Positions 7,029-13,871 of a stretch of 15,717 nt of DNA are shown here, one piece after another. The position numbers and the translations under genes are program-made. This DNA comes from Rhodoferax sp. Its GTDB lineage: Bacteria > Pseudomonadota > Gammaproteobacteria > Burkholderiales > Burkholderiaceae_C. The notes below the pieces were generated by a model that saw only the letters and a list, made by a program, of their open reading frames with translations, made no database searches and had not been told where the DNA came from. The stretch is taken from contig JAEMRG010000017.1 in the NCBI GenBank assembly GCA_016463455.1, positions 1 to 15,717 on the forward strand, read 5' to 3'. Numbering within the stretch: the first letter of the stretch is position 1; every line of letters begins with the position of its first letter.

Positions 7029-7703
7029 ATGCTAGAAGCCCCCAAACTCACTGCCCGCCAGCAGCAAATACTCACGCTCATCGAAACCGCGATTGCGCAA
7101 ACCGGCGCCCCCCCCACCCGTGCCGAAATCGCCAATGAGCTGGGCTTTAAATCAGCCAATGCGGCAGAAGAGCATCTGCAGGCGTTGGCCCGCAAGGGCA
7201 TGATAGAGCTGGTCAGCGGCACTTCGCGCGGCATCCGATTGCGCGGCCAGACACTGCGCGACATCCAAAGCACGCGCTCCAAACAATTCTCGCTGTCCCT
7301 GCCCGGCCTGGCCCAATTGTGCTTGCCGCTGATCGGGCGGGTGGCCGCCGGTTCGCCCATATTGGCGCAAGAACATGTGGACCAGACCTATTACGTCGAA
7401 AACAGCCTGTTCCAGCGCCAGCCCGATTACCTGCTCAAAGTGCGTGGCATGTCCATGCGCGATGCCGGCATCATGGACGGCGATTTGCTGGCCGTCCAAT
7501 CCACCAAAGAAGCGAAAAACGGGCAGATCATCGTGGCCCGTATTGGCGAAGAAGTCACTGTCAAGCGATTCCGCCGCAACAAGCACCTGATCGAACTGCA
7601 CCCCGAAAACCCGGACTTCCAAACCATTGTGGTCGAGCCGGGCGAGCCTTTTGAGATTGAAGGCCTGGCGGTCGGCCTGATCCGCAACACCATCCTGATG
7701 TAA
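7029..7703 (+). CDS. lexA: LexA repressor, SOS regulator
   Basis: Encodes the 224-residue transcriptional repressor and self-cleaving serine protease of the SOS response. The N-terminal winged helix (about 1-72) starts with LTARQQQIL and includes PPTRAEIANELGFKSANAAEEHL, the DNA-reading helix region. The Ala107-Gly108 scissile bond lies in RVAAGSPIL. The catalytic dyad is Ser142 in the GMSM motif and Lys179 in VTVKRF. The length is that of a normal full LexA. The ATG at 7029 has AAGGAG 6 bases upstream. It is preceded by two LexA boxes (6948-6982), consistent with autorepression, and followed after 24 bases by an unknown small gene that probably shares its transcript. Confidence 0.98.
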   Translation: MLEAPKLTARQQQILTLIETAIAQTGAPPTRAEIANELGFKSANAAEEHLQALARKGMIELVSGTSRGIRLRGQTLRDIQSTRSKQFSLSLPGLAQLCLPLIGRVAAGSPILAQEHVDQTYYVENSLFQRQPDYLLKVRGMSMRDAGIMDGDLLAVQSTKEAKNGQIIVARIGEEVTVKRFRRNKHLIELHPENPDFQTIVVEPGEPFEIEGLAVGLIRNTILM

Positions 7704-7727
7704 CTACCGGTCATTTGAAAGCACACC

Positions 7728-8060
7728 ATGCGCACCCTCATTAACGCTCCCAAAGTCTCCGCCACCTTGTACCGCTTTGCAGACTGGTTGCAAGGCAGCC
7801 AAGCCCCCGCAAGCCAGACTGGCCAAACACGCGCGCAAGCCTGTCAGATCAAGGTCATACCGCTGCGCCCTTCACCCAAAGCGCTAGCCCCACGGGTGGC
7901 TGCTGAGCGGGCGCCGGCAAATCAGAGGCCATTACGCGTCTTGCGCATCGTGGACAGCCAAAATCGCTCGGCCGGCGGACGCATGGTCATTTCCGGGCGG
8001 ATGGCCGATGTTTGCGCCGAATTGGATCGAATGGCTGGCAAAGAAGCGGCTGCGGCATGA
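7728..8060 (+). CDS. Small protein of unknown function downstream of lexA
   Basis: I do not recognise this 110-residue protein. It starts 24 bases after lexA with a GAAAG-type ribosome site about 7 bases before the ATG, so it is likely on the lexA transcript and SOS-inducible (inference). Residues 1-25 look like an amphipathic helix (LYRFADWLQG). Residues 26-67 are rich in Ala, Pro, Gln and Arg and are probably disordered. The C-terminal part is the ordered-looking core: RPLRVLRIVDSQNRSAGGR (67-85), then MVISGRMADVCAELDRMA (86-103), followed by an alanine tail. There is no signal peptide or membrane segment. Its position recalls sulA or dinF beside lexA in other bacteria, but I see no sequence reason to call it either. 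Coding is supported by length, strand and neighbour spacing. Confidence 0.7.
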   Translation: MRTLINAPKVSATLYRFADWLQGSQAPASQTGQTRAQACQIKVIPLRPSPKALAPRVAAERAPANQRPLRVLRIVDSQNRSAGGRMVISGRMADVCAELDRMAGKEAAAA

Positions 8061-8214
8061 TGGTTGAGACAGGTGCAATGCGCTTGCCGGGGGGCTTGGG
8101 CCTGGATACTGCCTCGGTTTAGACACGCAGGCGACAAAATCACCTTTTCCTTAGCGAGACAGGTACGACAATGCGGCAATGCATGCTGCCTCCCGCTTTC
8201 GCTAGTCTTCTGCC

Positions 8215-8934
8215 ATGGACGAACCGATTCTCACTGTTGAAGAGCGCAACGCCATTAATTCAGGGCGCTGGTTTTCCGCGCTTTCGCCTTCGCTCAAACA
8301 CGACATTCTTCGCTACGCCTATGTGCGCCGCTACCGCGACGGCGAACTGCTAGCGGCCCGCGGCGAGCCACCGGAAGAATGGGTGGCCTGCGCCAAAGGC
8401 GCGGTGCGGGTTAGCTCCACCTCCATTTCGGGCAAGCAAATCACACTGACCTATGTGGAGCCAGGCATCTGGTTCGGCGATGTCTCTATTTTTGATGGCG
8501 ATCGCCGTACCCATGATGCCTACGCCCATGGCGACACCACCACCTTGTGCGTTGCCAAGGCAGATTTCAAAAAAATCCTGTCCGCCCATGTCGAACTGTA
8601 CGAGGCCCTGCTGCGCCTGCACGCTCGGCGTATCCGTCAGCTTTATGGCCTGGTGGAAGACCTCAACACCCTGCCCTTGCGCGCCCGCTTAGCCAAGCAG
8701 TTACTGCACCTGGTACGCAGCTATGGCGTACCGTCTCTGAGCGATGGCAGAGAGACCCGTATCGGTCTGCAGTTGGCCCAGGAAGAATTGGCGCAACTGC
8801 TGGGCGCCTCGCGTCAGCGTGTCAATCAAGAGCTCAAGTCCATGGAGCGCGACAGCTTCATCCGCATTGAGCCGGGCGGCTTAGTCATCCGCGACCGGGA
8901 GGCGCTGATGCGTATCGCGGAAGCCGATTTGTGA
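8215..8934 (+). CDS. Crp/Fnr family transcriptional regulator
   Basis: Encodes 239 residues. The cyclic-nucleotide-binding-type beta roll spans about 18-120 (GELLAARGEPPEEW at 43-56, PGIWFGDVSIFDGDRRTHDA at 83-102), with Arg98-Thr99 placed like the cAMP-contacting Arg-Ser of CRP. A long dimer helix covers about 124-152. The C-terminal winged helix (about 155-235) has its helix-turn-helix at LAQEELAQLLGASRQRVNQE (187-206). The N-terminus lacks the cysteine cluster of FNR, so an oxygen-sensing Fe-S cluster is unlikely; the effector is unknown. The ATG at 8215 lacks a clear Shine-Dalgarno. Only 42 bases separate it from the phosphotransferase and acyl-CoA dehydrogenase genes on the same strand, suggesting that it is co-transcribed with them or controls them. 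Confidence 0.92.
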   Translation: MDEPILTVEERNAINSGRWFSALSPSLKHDILRYAYVRRYRDGELLAARGEPPEEWVACAKGAVRVSSTSISGKQITLTYVEPGIWFGDVSIFDGDRRTHDAYAHGDTTTLCVAKADFKKILSAHVELYEALLRLHARRIRQLYGLVEDLNTLPLRARLAKQLLHLVRSYGVPSLSDGRETRIGLQLAQEELAQLLGASRQRVNQELKSMERDSFIRIEPGGLVIRDREALMRIAEADL

Positions 8935-8976
8935 GCTCCATTGCACCTCAGCCCTACCAACCCTAGAAACCTAAGC

Positions 8977-10080
8977 ATGACTGACTTTGACCACTTCGTA
9001 GGCACGCAGCCGGTTGCGGACAAGCACAGCTTTGATACGGCCGCCCTGTCCCTGTGGCTGCAAACGCATCTGCCCGGTTTTGAAGGCCCTTTGACCGTCG
9101 CATCCTTCAAAGGCGGGCAAAGCAATCCCACCTATAAACTGCAGACTCCCAGCCGCATTTATGTCATGCGTGCCAAGCCCGGGCCAGTTGCCAAGCTCCT
9201 GCCATCGGCCCATGCCATCGAACGCGAGTTCGCCGTCATGCGCGGACTGGCTGGCACCGAGGTGCCGGTGCCCACCATGTACTGCCTGTGTGAAGACGAA
9301 TCGGTCATTGGACGGGCCTTTTACATCATGGACTTCATCGAGGGCCGCATCCTGTGGGACCAAGCCTTGCCTGGGATGCCCAAGGAAGAACGCGCTGCCA
9401 TCTACGCCGAAATGAACCGTGTGATCGCCGCCTTGCACCGTGTCGATGTCGTCGCACAGGGGCTCAGCGGCTACGGAAAGCCAGGTAATTATTTCGATCG
9501 TCAAATCGGCCGCTGGAGCAAGCAATACCAAGCCTCCGTCACGCAGCCGATTGAGGAAATGGACCAACTCATTGCCTGGCTGCCCCAGCATATTCCAGCG
9601 CTAGCCCAAAGCGAATCTCTGGTCAGCGTGGTGCACGGCGATTTCCGCTTGGACAATCTTATTTTTCACCCTACGCAGCCGCGCGTACTGGCGGTGCTGG
9701 ATTGGGAGTTGTCCACACTGGGCCATCCCCTGGCCGATTTCAGCTACCACGGTATGGCCTGGAATATTCCGCCAGGCAGTTTTCGCGGCATCGCTGGCCT
9801 CGACTTCGCAGACCTGGGCATACCCGACCAGGACCAATACATCCGCATGTACTGTGCGCATATGCCCCATATCGACGCACACGCACTGCGCGCCGACTGG
9901 AATTTTTACATGGCTTACAACATGTTCCGTATCGCGGCCATTTTGCAAGGCATTGCCAAACGGGTGGAGGCTGGCACTGCCTCCAGCGCACAAGCGCTCA
10001 GTTCAGCGGCAGGCGCCAGACCGCTGGCCAAGCTAGCTTGGTCCTTTGCCCAAAAATACCATGGCGCAGGCGCCGCCTAG
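8977..10080 (+). CDS. Phosphotransferase family protein (APH/choline kinase fold, ACAD10/11-like)
   Basis: Encodes 367 residues of the aminoglycoside phosphotransferase/choline kinase fold. Seen: substrate/ATP loop FKGGQSNPTYKL (44-55), Lys67 in VMRAKPG as the likely ATP lysine, a hinge region YIMDFIEGRILWD (116-128), the catalytic loop VVHGDFRLDNLIFHP (218-232) with Asp222 and Asn227, and metal-binding LDWELSTLGHPLADF (241-255) with Asp242. It is not an antibiotic-resistance enzyme by context. In mammalian ACAD10/ACAD11 a domain of this kind is fused to an acyl-CoA dehydrogenase and phosphorylates 4-hydroxyacyl-CoA; here the two are adjacent separate genes. The ATG at 8977 is preferred to a TTG at 8941 because the family similarity starts there, although its ribosome site is weak. 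Confidence 0.9.
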   Translation: MTDFDHFVGTQPVADKHSFDTAALSLWLQTHLPGFEGPLTVASFKGGQSNPTYKLQTPSRIYVMRAKPGPVAKLLPSAHAIEREFAVMRGLAGTEVPVPTMYCLCEDESVIGRAFYIMDFIEGRILWDQALPGMPKEERAAIYAEMNRVIAALHRVDVVAQGLSGYGKPGNYFDRQIGRWSKQYQASVTQPIEEMDQLIAWLPQHIPALAQSESLVSVVHGDFRLDNLIFHPTQPRVLAVLDWELSTLGHPLADFSYHGMAWNIPPGSFRGIAGLDFADLGIPDQDQYIRMYCAHMPHIDAHALRADWNFYMAYNMFRIAAILQGIAKRVEAGTASSAQALSSAAGARPLAKLAWSFAQKYHGAGAA

Positions 10081-10133
10081 TCGTTCGCGCTGCAGCCACC
10101 GACCTATTTATTTCATCCCGCACTGGAGACACC

Positions 10134-11408
10134 ATGGACTTCGAATACTCAGACAAAACCAAGGCCTTACAAGCCAAACTCATGGCCTTCATGGATGAGC
10201 ACATTTACCCCGCCGAGGGGGCCTACCACCAGGAAATTGAAGCCAATACGGCAGCGGGCAAACGCTGGACGCCCTTGCAATTGATTGAATCGCTCAAGGT
10301 CAAGGCCCAGGCCCAAGGCTTGTGGAACCTATTTTTGCCGGTGGACAGCGCCGAAGCCTCGGGCTACCACGGCGCGGGCCTCACCAACCAGGAATACGCC
10401 CCGCTGGCCGAGCTCATGGGCCGCGTCATGTGGTCCAGCGAAGTGTTCAACTGCTCGGCGCCGGACACCGGCAATATGGAAACCATTGCACGCTATGGAT
10501 CAGAAGCCAACCGGGCGCGCTGGCTTAAGCCCCTGCTGGAAGGAAAAATTCGTTCCGCCTTCGCCATGACCGAGCCGGAAGTGGCCTCCAGCGATGCCAC
10601 CAACATCGCCACGCGCATCGAGCGCGATGGCGATGACTATGTCATCAATGGGCGCAAATGGTGGACTTCCGGCGCCGGTGACCCGCGCTGCGCCATCTAT
10701 ATCGTGATGGGAAAAACCGACGCGCAAGCGCCCCGCCACTCCCAGCAAAGTATGGTGCTGGTACCTGCCGACACCCAAGGCATCACACGGGTGCGCCCGC
10801 TCACGGTGTTTGGCTATGACGATGCGCCCCACGGCCACATGGAAGTGCTTTTTGAAAACGTCCGGGTACCCGCGAGCAACATCTTGTTGGGCGAAGGGCG
10901 GGGGTTTGAGATTGCCCAAGGCCGCCTTGGCCCCGGACGCATCCACCATTGCATGCGCCTGGTTGGACTGGCCGAACGCGCACTGGAGTTGATGTGCAAG
11001 CGCGCATCGTCACGCGTGGCCTTTGGCAAAACGGTGGCTGCACAAACTGTCACCCAAGAGCGTATCGCCGAGGCGCGCTGTCGCATTGACATGGCCCGCC
11101 TGTTGACGCTCAAAGCGGCCTGGATGATGGACATAGGCGGCAACAAATTTGCCAAAAATGAAATTGCCATGATCAAGGTGGTGGCGCCCAATATGGCCTG
11201 CCAGGTGATCGATTGGGCCATGCAAGTCCATGGCGGCGGTGGTATGGCGGACGACTTCCCGCTCGCTTATAGCTACACCATGGCCCGCACGCTGCGTTTT
11301 GCCGATGGTCCGGATGAAGTGCACCGCAATGCCATCGCGAAAATGGAGTTGGGCAAATACGTCGTGGATGCCAAGCCGGTGGAGATGCCGATTACCCGCG
11401 GCTTTTAA
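10134..11408 (+). CDS. Acyl-CoA dehydrogenase (ACAD10/11-like)
   Basis: Encodes 424 residues of the FAD-dependent acyl-CoA dehydrogenase family, which introduces a double bond into acyl-CoA and passes electrons to ETF. Seen: FAMTEPEVASSDATN (143-157), the flavin/substrate signature; INGRKWWTSGAGDPR (171-185); the helical C-terminal domain with RLGPGRIHHC (264-273); QVHGGGGM (364-371); and ADGPDEVHRNAIAKMEL (390-406), the C-terminal signature. The length is slightly longer than the usual 380-400 residues, as in the ACAD10/11 group. The open frame extends upstream to 9702, but GGAG 6 bases before the ATG at 10134 and the family N-terminus fix the start. It lies 53 bases after the phosphotransferase gene. 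The pair fits a route for 4-hydroxy acids or other branched or odd acyl substrates; the true substrate is unknown. Confidence 0.95.
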   Translation: MDFEYSDKTKALQAKLMAFMDEHIYPAEGAYHQEIEANTAAGKRWTPLQLIESLKVKAQAQGLWNLFLPVDSAEASGYHGAGLTNQEYAPLAELMGRVMWSSEVFNCSAPDTGNMETIARYGSEANRARWLKPLLEGKIRSAFAMTEPEVASSDATNIATRIERDGDDYVINGRKWWTSGAGDPRCAIYIVMGKTDAQAPRHSQQSMVLVPADTQGITRVRPLTVFGYDDAPHGHMEVLFENVRVPASNILLGEGRGFEIAQGRLGPGRIHHCMRLVGLAERALELMCKRASSRVAFGKTVAAQTVTQERIAEARCRIDMARLLTLKAAWMMDIGGNKFAKNEIAMIKVVAPNMACQVIDWAMQVHGGGGMADDFPLAYSYTMARTLRFADGPDEVHRNAIAKMELGKYVVDAKPVEMPITRGF

Positions 11409-11449
11409 ACCGCTGACCGCGCGTTTAGCTGCGGCCCATCCGGGGCTAT

Positions 11450-12079
11450 TTAGTGCAAATGGCGCGGCTTTCGGCCGCCGCCATGCCCGCTGCCAAAACC
11501 GCCGCCCGGCCGGCGTGGCGGTTTACCGATTTCCAGCGAATTGACCAAAGCATCGAAGCGCTGGGCAAACAATTTGTCCACCTCGGCCACTACGCCGCCC
11601 AACTCCGCGCCGTCAAAATGGCGCTCCATCATGCTGACCAAATCCTGCACCAGCAAATCGCGCTGTACCTGCATGATGGCTGCCGGATTGGGGCCGACAA
11701 ACAGCATCACAAAATCATCGCGTGACTCGCCTTCGGGGCTTTGCTCTTCTTCGTCAAAGTCGGTATCGTAAAAAGTCACCTCAATCGCAGCACCGGCCTG
11801 GGCCAGTTCGTTGAGGTTCATGCACAGTTCGTCCAAAGCCTGACGGAAATCTTCGTCCCCTGACACTGTCCAACACATTTGCAACTGGCGCTCGGCTGGG
11901 ACAAATTCAATTCCCGGCTCATCTTCATAAGCGCTGCTGGCCGCATCTGCCAAGGAGCGGGCGCCGGCATATTTCCACAAGGGTTTGAGCGCGTCCTGGA
12001 CATCGCTGAGTTGCACCTCGGGGCGCAATACGACCTGGCCATGGACATGGATTTCAAAGGGATTGTTGTAACGGGACAT
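11450..12079 (-). CDS. Conserved protein of unknown function (possibly DUF6806)
   Basis: Encodes 209 residues with no signal peptide or membrane helix, so it is probably cytoplasmic. The sequence reminds me of a Burkholderiales family I associate with the name DUF6806, but this is memory and not a search. Residues 1-35 (SRYNNPFEIHVHGQVVLRP) look like a beta-rich start. Residues 66-110 contain LQMCWTVSGDEDFRQALDEL, LNELAQAGAAIEVTFYDTDF and an acidic run. Residues 122-180 (DDFVMLFVGPNPAAIMQVQRD and a helical stretch) form a second block. The tail 187-209 is rich in Gly, Pro, Arg and His. The ATG at 12079 matches the compact N-terminus; an in-frame TTG at 12121 is the alternative, and neither has a good Shine-Dalgarno. 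It ends tail-to-tail with the acyl-CoA dehydrogenase gene and lies just downstream of tRNA-Leu. Confidence 0.82.
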   Translation of the reverse strand: MSRYNNPFEIHVHGQVVLRPEVQLSDVQDALKPLWKYAGARSLADAASSAYEDEPGIEFVPAERQLQMCWTVSGDEDFRQALDELCMNLNELAQAGAAIEVTFYDTDFDEEEQSPEGESRDDFVMLFVGPNPAAIMQVQRDLLVQDLVSMMERHFDGAELGGVVAEVDKLFAQRFDALVNSLEIGKPPRRPGGGFGSGHGGGRKPRHLH

Positions 12080-12129
12080 GGGCGCTGGGTTATCAAGGAG
12101 CTTGTATGCAGTGTAGAGCAAGCGCGAAG

Positions 12130-12153
12130 CCTAGGGCCATTATGGAGCCTAGG
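12130..12153 (-). other. Hairpin abutting the 3' end of tRNA-Leu
   Basis: Two copies of the palindromic hexamer CCTAGG (12130-12135 and 12148-12153) can pair around an inner CCA/TGG helix. The second copy ends one base before the encoded CCA of tRNA-Leu. There is no T-run. It may act as a 3' processing or pausing signal in the tRNA precursor. Confidence 0.35.
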
Positions 12154-12246
12154 TGGTGCCCGAGACCGGAATCGAACCGGTACGCCCGTTATTCACGAAG
12201 CGGCGGATTTTAAGTCCGATGTGTCTACCTATTTCACCACTCGGGC
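12154..12246 (-). tRNA. tRNA-Leu (UAA)
   Basis: The minus strand gives a complete class II tRNA: acceptor GCCCGAG (12240-12246) pairs with CTCGGGC before discriminator A (12157) and an encoded CCA (12154-12156). The D-arm contains GGTAGAC. The anticodon stem-loop CGGA-CTTAAAA-TCCG carries anticodon TAA (12210-12212), and a long variable arm and a T-arm with GGTTCGATTCC follow. The long variable arm and UAA anticodon identify leucine. It decodes UUA/UUG codons, which are rare in GC-rich genomes. It is transcribed between the reductase-like gene and the 209-residue unknown gene. Confidence 0.96.
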
Positions 12247-12350
12247 CCGCGTTCGGCGTTTGGCCGACCGTTGGCATGTGCCCGGCCATCCGGTTTAATG
12301 CACTGCAGACAATTAACATTGCGCAGAGCATTCTAGCAACGACCCGCCTT

Positions 12351-12379
12351 AAAAATACCTGGGCCAGGAAGTGCTTCCC
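12351..12379 (-). terminator. Weak terminator-like site after the reductase-like gene
   Basis: On the minus strand a short GGGAAG-CA-CTTCC hairpin (12366-12379) and an overlapping CCTG/CAGG hairpin (12358-12368) are followed by TATTTTT (complement of 12351-12357). The stems are short, so this is a weak candidate to separate the gene from tRNA-Leu. Confidence 0.3.
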
Positions 12380-12385
12380 TGCGGG

Positions 12386-13495
12386 TCAGGCGGCGGTGTC
12401 AGCAACAGCCGCCGTCGCCACTGGCAAAGCGCTGGCGTGGCGGTTGCGTTCTAGCCAGCCGTTGACCCTGCGAACGGTTTCGTCAACAGAATCCGAGTGC
12501 ATGCCTTTTTGATCCGCGATCAGTTTGATCAGCAAATCAATCCGCTCAATATGCGTTGCGCCTGCCGCCAGTGCGCGCGCTGCGGACGAGGGCTTGAGTA
12601 AGCCTTTGGCCGCTGCCGCATATTTCTCAAACGGCACCATATCGTCGGCGGCCGCGCCCAGCGACTGGCACAGCGTGGACACCCATTCATAGACCGCACG
12701 CGATTGCTCTACATCCGCATGCACGGCTTGTTCAATTGGCTGCACCGTTTCGGCCAGTACGCAACGGTAATTACCCGTCATCAGCATGCTCCACTTGGCA
12801 AGAGGCACAAACAAAGAGTCATGCAATTTGAGTTTGACCGGCAAGTCCAAAGACTCGCCATCGACCACCAGGCGCGCAGCGGCAATATCGGCGTCTAACT
12901 GGGCCAGCATGGCGTTATGCGCGTCAGACGCAAAACGCGCCACCTTGAAATTAGTTGGTAGCCCGACTTGCAATACGTTGGGCGCCTCTTCGGGCGGACG
13001 GAAGGCCTGCGGGTCGGGGCTGCACAGCGTCATCACGCCGGGCTCAAATCCGTCCCACACGGCGGGGTCTAGGTAACAGGGGCGGCAGCTGGCGGTGTCA
13101 ATGCCTTCAATGCGCGCCAAAAATGGCAAAGGCGGCATGTTCATGATGGACATGCAGGGTACCTTGGCCTGTGCAATCGCCTGCATCAGGTTGCGCACCT
13201 CTGGGTCACTGTATTGCGGCTCTTGCATGGCCAGGCACACCAGATCGTATTGCGACACTTGCACCTGCGAGGGCGTTTTGGCATTTAAGGCGCCGGGGTA
13301 CTTACGCGAGTCGATTTCCACCATCCCGGTACGCCCTTTGACGGCCATGCGCACCCGCGTGCCCTCCTCGTTGATCAACTGGGCCGTCTTGCTGCGGCAC
13401 ACCAGGCTGACGCGGTGCCCGGCCATCAGTAGCTTGCTACCCAATAGCGATCCGTAGGAGGCGCCCAAAATGAGAATGTTGAATTGCTTTGCCAT
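12386..13495 (-). CDS. Ketopantoate reductase (ApbA/PanE)-like protein
   Basis: Encodes 369 residues with the layout of the ApbA/PanE family: an N-terminal Rossmann domain (about 5-180) and a helical C-terminal domain (about 215-350). Seen: ILILGASYGSLLGSKLLMAGH (7-27) as the nucleotide loop and SIMNMPPLPFL (116-126) where the family has its QNG-type active-site segment (Asn119 likely equivalent). KLKLHDSLFVPLAKW (221-235) lies near where the catalytic lysine is expected, and KPSSAARALAAG (301-312) resembles the family's S-x-x-x-D/A segment. The nucleotide loop reads G-A-S-Y-G-S, not the usual GxGxxG, and the family's QNG is MNM, so it is probably not the pantothenate-pathway enzyme itself. 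It is longer than PanE (about 300) and has an Ala/Val-rich tail. AGGAG lies 6 bases before the ATG at 13495. It is divergent from the ZorAB-like pair. Confidence 0.75.
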   Translation of the reverse strand: MAKQFNILILGASYGSLLGSKLLMAGHRVSLVCRSKTAQLINEEGTRVRMAVKGRTGMVEIDSRKYPGALNAKTPSQVQVSQYDLVCLAMQEPQYSDPEVRNLMQAIAQAKVPCMSIMNMPPLPFLARIEGIDTASCRPCYLDPAVWDGFEPGVMTLCSPDPQAFRPPEEAPNVLQVGLPTNFKVARFASDAHNAMLAQLDADIAAARLVVDGESLDLPVKLKLHDSLFVPLAKWSMLMTGNYRCVLAETVQPIEQAVHADVEQSRAVYEWVSTLCQSLGAAADDMVPFEKYAAAAKGLLKPSSAARALAAGATHIERIDLLIKLIADQKGMHSDSVDETVRRVNGWLERNRHASALPVATAAVADTAA

Positions 13496-13600
13496 AAAAA
13501 ACTCCTGCTAATTGAAAATCTGTCGCCCCAAGGCTCCGTGCGCTCGGCACACGCCGCCTGGTCTATTGGGTAAATTTTAAGTGCCGCCATGACACAAAAC

Positions 13601-13625
13601 CTGTCTTATGTCTTATATAAGACAG
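13601..13625. promoter_or_regulatory. Operator-like palindrome around TGTCTTATATAAGACA
   Basis: TGTCTTATATAAGACA (13609-13624) is a perfect 16-base palindrome. An extra left half-site CTGTCTTAT (13601-13609) is the exact complement of ATAAGACAG (13617-13625), so a wider alternative dyad with a 7-base spacer exists. Two left half-sites and one shared right half-site suggest binding of a dimeric repressor, perhaps in two registers. GntR/FadR-type proteins use operators of this general form; the actual regulator is unknown. Confidence 0.75.
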
Positions 13626-13668
13626 AATATTTATTTATATAGATCAATAACTTAAATTCTATTTCCTG

Positions 13669-13695
13669 CAATATGAAATTGGATATTTCATATTG
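13669..13695. promoter_or_regulatory. Operator-like inverted repeat with 11-base arms
   Basis: CAATATGAAAT (13669-13679) and ATTTCATATTG (13685-13695) are exact reverse complements separated by five bases. The perfect 11-bp arms with AT-rich content and a short spacer look like a protein-binding site, not a terminator (no GC stem or T-run). It lies 44 bases from the first palindrome and about 175 bases upstream of both genes. Confidence 0.75.
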
Positions 13696-13871
13696 AGAAA
13701 TTGCCTGGCTTATGCATCGCCCCAAGGGCGCACAAGGTTTTCAGATGACCCGAAAGCTTGGAGCCGCGTTCAGCAGCTTGCCCGCTCCCGTAGCGGCGCC
13801 GGACTCAGCAAGCGCTACCAGTCAAGTCCGCTACACTGAAACTGCGGCCAAACAACAACGGAACGTCCAGC

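Larger units (their letters stand above)
13496..13871. other. 376-base AT-rich intergenic control region
   Basis: This is the longest gene-free stretch of the window, between divergent genes (reductase-like on minus, ZorA-like on plus). The central part (about 13,575-13,700) is clearly richer in A and T than its surroundings and holds two large inverted repeats (13601-13625 and 13669-13695). ATGACA at 13589-13594 followed 18 bases later by TTATAT (13613-13618) is a possible plus-strand promoter overlapped by the first palindrome. The last 170 bases before the ZorA-like gene are GC-rich; I see no clear promoter or conserved RNA fold there. Only short or unsupported reading frames occur. Confidence 0.6.

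Noticed and set aside
8977..10080. Aminoglycoside-resistance phosphotransferase
   Set aside because: The fold is shared, but the neighbouring acyl-CoA dehydrogenase and the ACAD10/11-like signature point to metabolism and not antibiotic modification.
9702..10133. Upstream extension of the acyl-CoA dehydrogenase frame
   Set aside because: It overlaps the phosphotransferase gene, lacks family similarity, and a good ribosome site fixes the start at 10134.
13590..13643. 17-codon small frame across the first palindrome
   Set aside because: No Shine-Dalgarno, and its codons are dictated by the palindrome and AT-rich DNA. An operator explains the sequence better.
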